From CAYLJJ01 sp964384025 (GTDB lineage: Bacteria; Myxococcota_A; Bradymonadia; UBA7976; UBA1532), in assembly GCA_964384025.1 (NCBI GenBank), contig CAYLJJ010000192.1, positions 1 to 5,752 on the forward strand: a stretch of DNA of 5,752 nucleotides, written 5' to 3'. Below the pieces are notes generated by a model. It worked only from the letters and a program-made list of their open reading frames with translations, had not been told where the DNA came from and ran no database searches. A program made the position numbers and the translations under genes. Positions 1 to 5,747 of the stretch are shown piece after piece. How positions within the stretch are numbered: the stretch's first letter is position 1; the number at the start of each line of letters is the position of its first letter.

Positions 1-2
1 AG

Positions 3-263
3 GTAGGACCTGGTAATGGAAACGTAAGAGAGGCTTTTTATAAGGCGATCAAACATTACCCCTCCCCCTATTCACCCTCCACGAGCACCTCCACTCCAAC
101 TCGATTGGGTCTCCTGACACCTAAGCTAAGCATTTTGAGCGATGGCCAGAGCGGCGAGAAATTTTGCTCGACGCGGGGAGGGGGGAGGTTTATCTCGGAG
201 CGTTGACGATGGAGAGATTTTGGAACATCAAGCACACAGGGATACTTTCTGGGGCTTGCTTGA
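3..263. other. Left-edge stretch with no assignable gene
   Basis: I see no gene I can name here. One forward frame is open from the window edge to a stop at 204-206 (67 codons). It begins GNVREAFYKAIKHYPSPYSP and then becomes a Ser/Thr/Pro run, so it could be the tail of a gene entering from the left, but it could equally be chance. A second forward frame is open at 125-274 with an ATG at 209 and no convincing ribosome binding site. A C-rich patch (about 59-117) and a G-rich patch (about 174-188) suggest degenerate simple sequence. No promoter, tRNA or terminator is evident. Confidence 0.3.
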
Positions 264-437
264 AATTCCTATAAGCAACGAATTTTGAAAGCATTCTCAA
301 AAATAACGCTAACTATTATTAAAGACAAGTCTGGTGGTGAAATCGCGCGTTTTTTGACCCCTTTGTCTATTACTCAACAAGAAATTATTGATCGATTGGA
401 TTTTAAATGCAGTGCTTACCAACAACTTTTGAATTAA
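264..437 (+). pseudogene. Start-less C-terminal remnant, possibly of a transposase
   Basis: A forward frame runs from just after a stop at 261-263 to TAA at 435-437. It has 57 sense codons and no ATG. Its second half, ending ITQQEIIDRLDFKCSAYQQL plus LN, resembles the extreme C-terminus of several DDE transposases (IS1634/IS4-like), where a basic beta segment is followed by a 'PLT-x-x-Q-x-x-I-L-x-x-L' helix. That comparison is from memory and the fragment is too short to assign. It carries no catalytic residues, so if it is a transposase tail it is inactive. It ends 70 bases before the next gene and may be insertion-sequence debris left of the intact operon. It could also be a chance open frame. 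Confidence 0.3.
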
Positions 438-476
438 TCATTTTGATTTTTTAAGAGCGAACGGGGAGATAGAGAG

Positions 477-499
477 TTCCTGTAAGATACAGGGAAAGG
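477..499 (+). promoter_or_regulatory. Hairpin overlapping the ribosome binding site of the 508 gene
   Basis: TTCCTGTA (477-484) and TACAGGGA (488-495) can pair around a 3-base AGA loop. Six Watson-Crick pairs (CCTGTA/TACAGG) are extended by one G-T and one T-A pair. The right arm merges into the purine-rich Shine-Dalgarno AGGGAAAGG (491-499), which ends 8 bases before the ATG at 508. Part of the ribosome binding site can therefore be held in the stem, leaving AAAGG exposed. An ATG at 501 is followed at once by TGA, so it is not a usable start. Translational control by this hairpin is an inference. Confidence 0.4.
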
Positions 500-507
500 T
501 ATGTGAG

Positions 508-1113
508 ATGTCTTCTTCTAAGAACGATAAACAGATAGCAAAGTTTGCTATCCTTGAGTTTTTGCTGGGTGTCTTGAAAAAGATGCCTCTCATTGGCCCA
601 GTAGTAGAAGTGCTACTAGCCATGAAAGAGAGAAAGAGAAACAGTGATGATTGTGTAGATGATGGAGATTTCAATGAAATCTCCAAAAAACGATCTGCAC
701 TTAACCTGTTACTCAGAGTTGTTTTTTTTGTTATATTAGTTTTTTCTTTATTTGCGGGGGATATTGCTATTGAGATCGCAAGAGATCACACCTTTGGTTT
801 TTTAAGCAAAATTCCTATGATTTCTAATTTGCTTCCAGAAAAAGAGAATAACCCTAAAAAGGAAGTGAAAAAAGAGATCGAAAATGTCAGGAAAGAAACG
901 GAAAAAACAAAAGAGGTCGTGGGGAAATTAGAAGAACGTACAGATAACAGACTTGTGCACCTTGAAAGAGAAGTTCATCAAGTCACTAATAGAGTGGAAG
1001 AGACTTATGAAGAATGCATGGAGGGTTGTGTAGGAAATTCTGTTAAGATGTACGGCATACAAAAAGGTGAAGCTAAAACAGGATGCAACGAGGGTTGCAA
1101 GGAACTGAAATAA
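508..1113 (+). CDS. Inner-membrane coiled-coil protein with twin CX3C motif, unknown function
   Basis: I do not recognise this 201-residue protein. Residues 11-38 form a hydrophobic or amphipathic helix-like segment. Residues 39-63 are charged. Residues 64-84 (ALNLLLRVVFFVILVFSLFAG) form one strong membrane span preceded by KKR, so the positive-inside rule places the N-terminus in the cytoplasm and the C-terminus in the periplasm. Residues 111-168 are very rich in Glu and Lys and read as a coiled coil. The tail has four cysteines, C170, C174, C193 and C197, arranged CX3C-X18-CX3C, which could clip a helical hairpin with two disulfides in the oxidising periplasm. The start at 508 is supported by AGGGAAAGG 8 bases upstream. 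The stop codon directly abuts the ATG of the next gene, so the two are almost certainly co-transcribed and probably translationally coupled. It is AT-rich, unlike the GC-rich fragments further right. Gene reality is well supported by length, Shine-Dalgarno and operon structure; its role is unknown. Confidence 0.8.
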   Translation: MSSSKNDKQIAKFAILEFLLGVLKKMPLIGPVVEVLLAMKERKRNSDDCVDDGDFNEISKKRSALNLLLRVVFFVILVFSLFAGDIAIEIARDHTFGFLSKIPMISNLLPEKENNPKKEVKKEIENVRKETEKTKEVVGKLEERTDNRLVHLEREVHQVTNRVEETYEECMEGCVGNSVKMYGIQKGEAKTGCNEGCKELK

Positions 1114-2487
1114 ATGAATATGCTATCAGTCTTCTTGTTCTCTTTCATAGGTTTTTGTGTTACTGCGGAAGCCCAGGTGAAACGTGGCGAGTTTACTGCT
1201 GTAGAGATGGGGACTAAAAAAGCTTTAACTACGCTGAAATCTCATGATAAGCGACTTAATGATGTGAGCAGTCAACTTAAGAGAGTTTCTTCTGCAAGCT
1301 ATAGCTCTGATATAGATTATGAAGAGATCGAAAAGTTAGAGCGTAGGGTTAAGTATCTGGAACGCACAAACTATAAACACAGAAAAGCTGCTAAGGAAAA
1401 TGTAGTATTTTCAAAAGAGATGCTAGATGAACTTAGAAGCGCTTCTAAGAAGATCGCTGCACTAGAGGAAGCCGTGCATAGTCTTAGAGTGTCAGCTGAA
1501 GACAGTAGAAGAATGCTCACAAAAACTAAAACAGATCTGAGTAGAGCTAGAAAAAAAATAGCTATGCTGGAAAGTTCTGTAAAAGTTGAGCATCTTCCAG
1601 TCCAAGCAAAAAGAGATTTTTTGTTTGAAAAATTAAGTTTTGCAGAAAAAAAGATTGTTTTTTTGCGTAAGGAAGTTGAAAACTTTGGAAAAGTGCAAGG
1701 GCTAATAACTCGTGCTGCGAGGCTTGATGTGATTTTTTCTAGTTTTAAATCAGAAGATGAAACTTATAAGGTTCTTACAGAAAACGTGAAGCTTAGCAGT
1801 GCTAAGTGGATTAATTTAGTAAGAAGCTTGAAATCTGAAGCTGAGGCTGATATTTCTGATACAGAGGCTTTTGTTGAAATACTAAAGCATAAGATATTAG
1901 AAATACCTGTTGAGAAGAAAGTAGTGGAAGAAGAAGTACAGCACTTTCAGCTTAAAACGGGCTTTGGTATTCTCTTAGGTAGAAGGACATTAGAAGAAGA
2001 GAAAGGGATTAATAGATCTACATTTAATATTGCTGTGCAGCACTCTGGTCGCTTGGGAAAACATAGTTCTTTGTGGGTGTTTTCTGAACTAGAGGCATCT
2101 AAGTTTATGGATGAAGATGATATCTTTATTGGTGGGCTTTCTATTTTTCTTGGGCTAGGTGTTAATGCAAGGAAGTTCATATTTAAAGTGGGGACAAGAC
2201 TTGATTCTATTTTTGGGAAAAATGATCATGATCAGTGTATGTCTGTATTATTGGAGGGGCAGGTAGATGTTTTATATTTCAAGCCCTTTATTCTTTCTTT
2301 TTATTCGGGGTTTGGTGTTAGTATGATTCGAAAATATGAATATAAATGGACTGAAGTAGAAAGTTCATCACAAGAAGATACTAGGGATCATATTAACCCT
2401 GCATATAGTGTAGAGATAGGGGAGATAAAGCAGATTGAAAATCGCATGGCTGGAAGAGCTGGTTTTAGCTTAGGCCTTCAGTTTTAA
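1114..2487 (+). CDS. Exported coiled-coil protein with C-terminal outer-membrane beta-barrel
   Basis: This 457-residue protein starts with a Sec signal peptide (residues 1-20, hydrophobic MLSVFLFSFIGFCV, likely cut after AEA before Gln21). Residues 35-275 are Lys/Glu-rich with heptad-like leucines and read as a long coiled-coil rod, broken around 155-165 and 190-230. Residues 279-457 contain about eight alternating hydrophobic segments, for example FGILLG, FNIAVQHS, SLWVFSEL, FIGGLSIFLGLGV, KFIFKVGT, SVLLEGQVDVLYF, FILSFYSGFGVSM and GRAGFSLGLQF. The protein ends in Phe, the classical outer-membrane insertion signal read by BamA. I infer an 8-stranded barrel with a periplasmic or surface rod. 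It begins immediately after the previous stop; AAGGA at 1099-1103, inside the upstream gene, is 10 bases before the ATG and favours 1114 over the second ATG at 1120. Trimeric autotransporters also end in a barrel, but their anchor is about 70 residues; this one is about 180. No named family is recognised. Confidence 0.82.
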   Translation: MNMLSVFLFSFIGFCVTAEAQVKRGEFTAVEMGTKKALTTLKSHDKRLNDVSSQLKRVSSASYSSDIDYEEIEKLERRVKYLERTNYKHRKAAKENVVFSKEMLDELRSASKKIAALEEAVHSLRVSAEDSRRMLTKTKTDLSRARKKIAMLESSVKVEHLPVQAKRDFLFEKLSFAEKKIVFLRKEVENFGKVQGLITRAARLDVIFSSFKSEDETYKVLTENVKLSSAKWINLVRSLKSEAEADISDTEAFVEILKHKILEIPVEKKVVEEEVQHFQLKTGFGILLGRRTLEEEKGINRSTFNIAVQHSGRLGKHSSLWVFSELEASKFMDEDDIFIGGLSIFLGLGVNARKFIFKVGTRLDSIFGKNDHDQCMSVLLEGQVDVLYFKPFILSFYSGFGVSMIRKYEYKWTEVESSSQEDTRDHINPAYSVEIGEIKQIENRMAGRAGFSLGLQF

Positions 2488-2503
2488 AATCTGTAAAGCA
2501 ACC

Positions 2504-2551
2504 ACTCTGGACTTTCAGTCCAGAGTATGGGTCAGCGACTTTCAGTCGCTG
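2504..2551. repeat. Tandem hairpins with shared ACTTTCAGT core
   Basis: There are two perfect inverted repeats in a row. The first pairs ACTCTGGACT (2504-2513) with AGTCCAGAGT (2517-2526) around a TTC loop, giving a 10-bp stem. The second pairs CAGCGACT (2533-2540) with AGTCGCTG (2544-2551) around the same TTC loop, giving an 8-bp stem. The apical sequence GACTTTCAGTC is identical in both, while the lower stems differ but still pair fully. The apices are 27 bases apart. They lie 16 bases after the beta-barrel gene and end 10 bases before the IS91 fragment frame. They could act as a transcription terminator for the operon, but there is no T-run, so a repeat or mobile-element end is at least as likely. 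Confidence 0.75.
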
Positions 2552-2561
2552 TTCTGGTAGC

Positions 2562-3260
2562 GTGCGGAGCAAGCTGCTAAAGGAACCTGAGCCTCTCGAC
2601 CTTGAGTGCATCCTCAATGACTTTATCTGCGCGACCCGGCGGATCTTGGCAGGGGAAGGCGTTGAGGTTGATGTGGATGCGGTCACCTCGGCGCTGGCTT
2701 CAGCCTCAACTCGACAAACACAGTTGTTTGGACCTCGTCCTAGTGGGCGAATAGAGCGCATCAAGGGGCGGGCATCTCCCAAACATCGTCAACAGTCTCT
2801 CTCTGTTCAATATGCAGGTTTTAGCCTCAATGCGGTGGTCTACATTCCCAGCGATGAACCTGAAGCCCTTGAGCGTCTCTGTCGTTATATCATGCGTCCT
2901 GCCATTGCCCAGGAGCGCTTACAGCTTCTATCAGGTGATCGCGTCGCTCTGACGCTGCGTCGTCCTTGGCAAGATGGAACGACGCAACTCATCTTTGATC
3001 CTCTAGACTTCATCGCCCGAGTCGCGGCGCTCATCCCCGCACCCAGGACCCACCTTGTGCGCTATCATGGGGTCTTCGCGCCAGCCTCAAGGCGGCCTCC
3101 TCCCCATCCTCAGCCTCAGCGCGCTCTCCTGGGCCTCCTCTCAGCGCGGCCCTCGGATCAGCTCCTCAACGCTCCCCCTGCTCCTGGGCCTCCTCTCCTT
3201 CTCAGCGGTGGCCCCTGCGCCTCCTTGGGCTCCTCAGCGCGGCGTTCTCCACGCTCCTGA
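2562..3260 (+). pseudogene. IS91-family transposase, C-terminal fragment
   Basis: Residues about 85-176 of this frame match my recollection of the C-terminal region of IS91-type (Y2/HUH) transposases, Pfam-type Y2_Tnp: GFSLNAVVYIP, then LERLCRYIMRPAIAQERL, RVALTLRRPWQDGTTQLIFD, and RTHLVRYHGVFAP. The preceding part (LKEPEPLDLE and onward) also fits the family's variable linker. The N-terminal zinc-binding and HUH nuclease domains are absent, so this is a fragment of roughly half a normal transposase and cannot be active. The GTG at 2562 is only the first possible start in the frame, with no ribosome binding site; the true gene start is lost. Recognisable homology stops near 3090, after which the frame runs into low-complexity Pro/Ala/Ser coding over a pyrimidine-rich tract to TGA at 3258-3260. 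It is much more GC-rich than the operon to its left. Confidence 0.75.
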
Positions 3261-3425
3261 GCATCTTCCCTGCCTCCTCAGCCTCCAGCTCCCCAGCGCC
3301 GCGCTCCTCTCCAGTCGCTTCCTGAGTGCTTGGCTCCCCAGCGCCTCCAGCTCTCCAGCCTCAGCGCCTCCTCTCTGGGCCTCCAGCGACCTCCCCAGTC
3401 TTCGGCGGCCTCCTCCTCGGTGATG
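3081..3425. repeat. Pyrimidine-rich degenerate repeat tract
   Basis: About 70% of bases on the + strand are C or T across this stretch, by hand count of 3091-3420. Short words recur imperfectly. CTCCTGGGCCTCCTCTC occurs at 3126-3142 and 3181-3197 (55-base offset). CTCAGCGCGGC occurs at 3140-3150 and 3234-3244. GCTCCCCAGCGCC occurs at 3288-3300 and 3333-3345 (45-base offset). All three forward frames are open for long distances here and encode Pro/Ser/Leu/Ala-rich strings, as expected of biased sequence, so none is called as a gene. It may derive from an expanded low-complexity linker of the IS91 transposase or from an unrelated intergenic repeat. It ends abruptly at about 3425, where composition returns to average. 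Confidence 0.6.
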
Positions 3426-3461
3426 GGCAGTCAAAAAGATGCAGCGGCATGGGTTTACTAG

Positions 3462-3668
3462 ACAAGGTTTTTAGATGGGTTTCTGACTGGAGTTCAGGGC
3501 TGTTTTGAGGGGTTTAGGGGAAGTGCATCAAACCATCGTTTGTGTAAGGAACAATGGAGCCGCCTGAACATGAAGCAAAGATGGAACCAAGATGTCTACC
3601 GCTGGGTTCCCGCCTCCGAGCAGATGAAAAACGAAAAAGCGGATAGCTTAGCTAAATCAACAGATTAA
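3462..3668 (+). pseudogene. Orphan frame upstream of the DnaC-like fragment
   Basis: This forward frame is open from just after TAG at 3459-3461 to TAA at 3666-3668 (68 codons). Its only ATG is at 3570, giving MKQRWNQDVYRWVPASEQ and a Lys/Asp/Ser-rich end of 32 residues. The composition looks more protein-like than random (WSRLNMKQRWNQDVYRW), and the stop lies 6 bases before the ATG of the ATPase, in the same phase. That fits the 3' end of a gene once co-transcribed with a helicase loader, such as a replication protein, whose front has been lost. No family is recognised and chance openness is not excluded. Bases 3426-3461 show nothing identifiable. Confidence 0.3.
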
Positions 3669-3674
3669 AGAAGA

Positions 3675-4187
3675 ATGTTGGATACAGATGGCACTTCGTG
3701 TCAGCTTCGTTACCTATGGGCCTTGGTCCAGCGCTACAACAGGGCTGAGATTCCCAAGGAATATGCAGGGACCTCCTTTGATAAGACGAATTGGGATTGC
3801 TCAGGATGGCCTGAGCCTCTTCCAGATAGAGCGGCTTATCTGGCTTGGTTAGAGCGCCTCAAGCCCACCGATGCAGGAGCTTTGTTCTTGGGGCCTACAG
3901 GGACAGGGAAGACTCATCTGAGCGCTTTGGCGGCGCACACTCTTCTAGGCCGCGGCTTCGGAGTCCGCTGGATAGACTGGCCTCAACTGCTCTGGGAAGG
4001 GAGAGCGCGAGCCAAGAAGAGGGGAGGAATCGAAGAGGATCTCTGGCCTCCTCCTGAGCTGGAGAGCGTCGATTTCCTGATTCTGGATGAGATTGGCAAG
4101 GAAGATCCCACCGACTCCCTCCTGCCAGAATCTCTTTCTTCTCCAAGCTGGGGCAGAGCGTGGCGCTTCTCTCCAGTGTGGCTTAAA
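3675..4187 (+). pseudogene. DnaC/IstB-like AAA+ ATPase, truncated after Walker B
   Basis: DnaC and IstB family ATPases load replicative helicases or assist IS21 transposition by ATP-dependent AAA+ ring assembly. Here residues 24-38 (AEIPKEYAGTSFDKT) match the 'IP-x-x-[YF]-x-x-[AT]-[ST]-F' lead-in of the family. GPTGTGKT at 73-80 is the Walker A loop and FLILDEIG at 134-141 is Walker B. Sensor 1 (usually a T[ST]N near a beta strand), sensor 2 and the arginine finger are missing. After about residue 170 (base 4183) the frame simply runs antisense through the Cys-rich fragment to a stop at 4275-4277, so the last 30 or so codons are not real ATPase sequence. The start ATG at 3675 has only a weak purine run (AAAGAAGA) in front and follows a TAA in the same phase. 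Without an IS21 IstA transposase nearby, a phage or plasmid helicase loader is as likely as IstB. The protein should be non-functional. Confidence 0.72.
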
Positions 4188-4661
4188 TCAATTACATGCA
4201 TTATTTGTCTGACAGGATGCCCATATCTGATAACCTTCCCCAGCATTCATACAGGATTGAGTGCCTTGCCTGATTAGACCATTTGGAGTATCACAATGTA
4301 CTTCACAGTCACGCTCTTCACCGCTTGTATTACAGGAGTCACCTAAACCGGTGCATAACTCATCAACATCACCAGGTCCCCAACCGGAATAGAAGGCAAA
4401 ATCGCAGTATCGACCAAGCAGTCCAAAGCAATGCATTGTGCCATTCATAACTTGTCCATTTAAACATCGATAAGTTGTTGGAGTTTGTTCCTGGGGACGT
4501 CCGCCAAAGCATGAGGAGTGAAGAGGTCCACACTCCATTTCTGTTGCGCAATCACCCCAGTTTCCATTTGAACAGGTCTCGACTCCCATGATCAATGCAG
4601 CATTACCTGCAAGACAGTCTGATGATATCCAATCTTGAGAACATTCTACTGAGATTTCAAC
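4188..4661 (-). pseudogene. Fragment of a Cys-rich extracellular protein
   Basis: On the minus strand a frame is open for 157 codons, from just below a stop at 4662-4664 to TGA at 4190-4188. It reads as one uniform domain with about 16 cysteines at regular short intervals and repeated Gly/Thr/Asn/Trp motifs: VETCSNGNWGDC, ECGPLHSSCFGG, YRCLNGQ, ELCTGLGDSC and GTQSCMNAGEGYQIWASC. The 'C-x-x-G-x-W-G-x-C' style is familiar from secreted or surface proteins of Myxococcota-like bacteria, where disulfides hold small repeated modules; that is an analogy. There is no signal peptide and no start with a ribosome binding site; the TTG at 4595 is merely a possible start codon inside the homologous block. 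Both ends look cut off: the 3' end by the ATPase fragment, the 5' end by the insertion-sequence region. AT-rich relative to the ATPase fragment it abuts. Confidence 0.55.
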
Positions 4662-4664
4662 TCA

Positions 4665-4758
4665 TGCGTGGTTGTCGAATTGTCTGCGGAGGCAAATCAT
4701 TTTGTCGTAGTTAAATATTTAGTTTCTTTCGACTTCAGTATGGTTTATATGTGGATAT
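4665..4758. other. Probable left flank of the IS4 element
   Basis: This short AT-rich stretch separates the Cys-rich fragment from the transposase start. It should contain the left end and promoter of the insertion sequence, but I could not identify a terminal inverted repeat, because the partner right end is missing from the window. GACTTCAGTATGGT at 4731-4744 resembles GACTTTAGTATAAT at 5739-5752 beyond the transposase (11 of 14 bases, same orientation). The ribosome binding site is poor; GTGGA at 4751-4755 is the only candidate and is unusually close to the ATG. Confidence 0.3.
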
Positions 4759-5733
4759 ATGATCAAAATCGATAATCTGCTAAAACAAACTGTCAAAGAT
4801 TTTATCTCTGAAACCTTTGAAAATTTACATACAAAAAACATGATGAGTATCACAAGCATAATACTCGGTATTTTGGAGTCAAAATCCATAAGAATCAGTA
4901 ATATTGGAAGGTCGATTGCCGAAATGGGCGGAGTTTCTGACGTGAGTGGGATTGCTCAAGTTGATAGACTTTTGAGAAACCAGAAAATCGACGTCAACCA
5001 GTTGATGGCATCTTGGTGCTCCTTTATTACGAGAAACTTAGACGAAATTAGAATAAATATTGATTGGACTGAGTTTTATTCTGATAATCAATCAACTCTT
5101 TCTGCGAGTTTACAGACTGGTTCCAATAGATCTATTCCATTATTATGGAAGACTATTTATTCATCTGAAAAAAACAATATGAACCAAATTGAAGATGACA
5201 TGATCTATGATCTTGCTGAATCGATAGGCAAGAGAAATGGTAAGGTAATAATAGTAACTGATCGTGGATTTAATGATACAAACTTCATGCGGTTTCTAAG
5301 AGATGAGATGGGGTATGATTTTACCATGCGTTTAAGGTCAAACATTTATGTATATACAACAGAATCCGAGAGGGCTCCAGTATATGGACATGTTAACAAA
5401 AATATGCAGCCCAAAATAATAACAAACGGATTCATTACCAAAGAATTATTTCGAATAAAAACGATATATATCGAAGAAGAAAAAAGAGAAGCTGACGGCC
5501 CTAGTTTTGGGTATTTCTGTCTTGTATCTACAGAGGATCCAGAAGATTCTCTCTATTCATATAAGAGGAGGTTTCAATATGAAGAGACATTTAGAGATAT
5601 AAAAGATTTGCGCTTTGGCTTAGGGATGAATTCAACATGGATAAGGAATCCAGACCGTAGAGACAGGCTTTTAATGTTTGGAACAATAGCACTTTTTATT
5701 CTCCGTACCGTGGGTAAAAACCCTGCACTTTAG
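4759..5733 (+). pseudogene. IS4-family DDE transposase, C-terminally truncated
   Basis: IS4-family transposases cut and paste their element with a DDE metal-ion active site in an RNase H fold. The catalytic set is present: D102 in INIDWTEF, D168 in IIVTDRGF, and E275 within the family signature Y-(2)-R-(3)-E-(6)-K, here Y268, R271, E275 and K282 (YKRRFQYEETFRDIK). The following DLRFGLGMNSTWIRNPDRRD and the hydrophobic LLMFGTIALFILRTVG are also typical. Relatives I recall continue for about 60-80 residues after this helix with a conserved tail containing a 'RRTHSLFRQG'-like motif. Here the protein instead ends KNPAL and stop, inside a hairpin-bearing sequence, so the gene appears broken by an insertion or rearrangement at about 5714. 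The ATG at 4759 is the first start after an in-frame TAG at 4720-4722. Activity is doubtful because of the missing tail, though the active site is intact. Confidence 0.85.
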
Positions 5734-5747
5734 TGCAAGACTTTAGT
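5712..5747. repeat. Hairpin with ACTTTAGT core at the transposase break
   Basis: TGCACT (5724-5729) pairs with AGTGCA (5732-5737) around a TT loop. Just before it GGG (5712-5714) can pair with CCC (5721-5723). The octamer ACTTTAGT occurs at 5727-5734 and again at 5740-5747. The layout, a variable stem capped by ACT-TT-AGT, resembles the ACTTTCAGT-capped hairpins at 2504-2551. The transposase stop codon (5731-5733) lies inside this hairpin. The window ends five bases after the second octamer, so the repeat may continue. Confidence 0.5.

Noticed and set aside
429..457. Possible promoter TTGAAT (429-434) with TAAGAG (452-457), 17-base spacing
   Set aside because: The -10 match is poor and the region is generally AT-rich, so other equally weak pairs exist nearby. 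A promoter for the operon probably lies about here but cannot be placed.
602..619. Inverted repeat TAGTAG/CTACTA inside the first gene
   Set aside because: Six-base arms inside a coding region are expected by chance in a window of this size.
1114..2487. Trimeric autotransporter adhesin
   Set aside because: The coiled coil plus C-terminal barrel order is similar, but the barrel part is about 180 residues with about eight strands, not the four-strand anchor of about 70 residues, and no head or neck motifs are visible.
2504..2526. Rho-independent terminator for the envelope operon
   Set aside because: The stem is strong but no T-run follows on either strand, and the second hairpin with the same cap suggests a repeat family. 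Kept as a repeat only.
2465..2782. Minus-strand 105-codon frame across the tandem hairpins
   Set aside because: It overlaps the recognisable IS91 transposase coding on the other strand and reads the hairpins as RLKVADPYSGLKV-like repeats. It is a shadow frame with no ribosome binding site.
3055..3423. Long forward frame in the pyrimidine-rich tract encoding Leu/Ser/Pro/Ala
   Set aside because: Openness follows from the base bias: all frames are open here. There is no start signal and no family resemblance.
3675..4187. Complete IS21 element with istA/istB
   Set aside because: No IstA transposase precedes the ATPase, the ATPase itself is truncated, and no terminal inverted repeats were seen.
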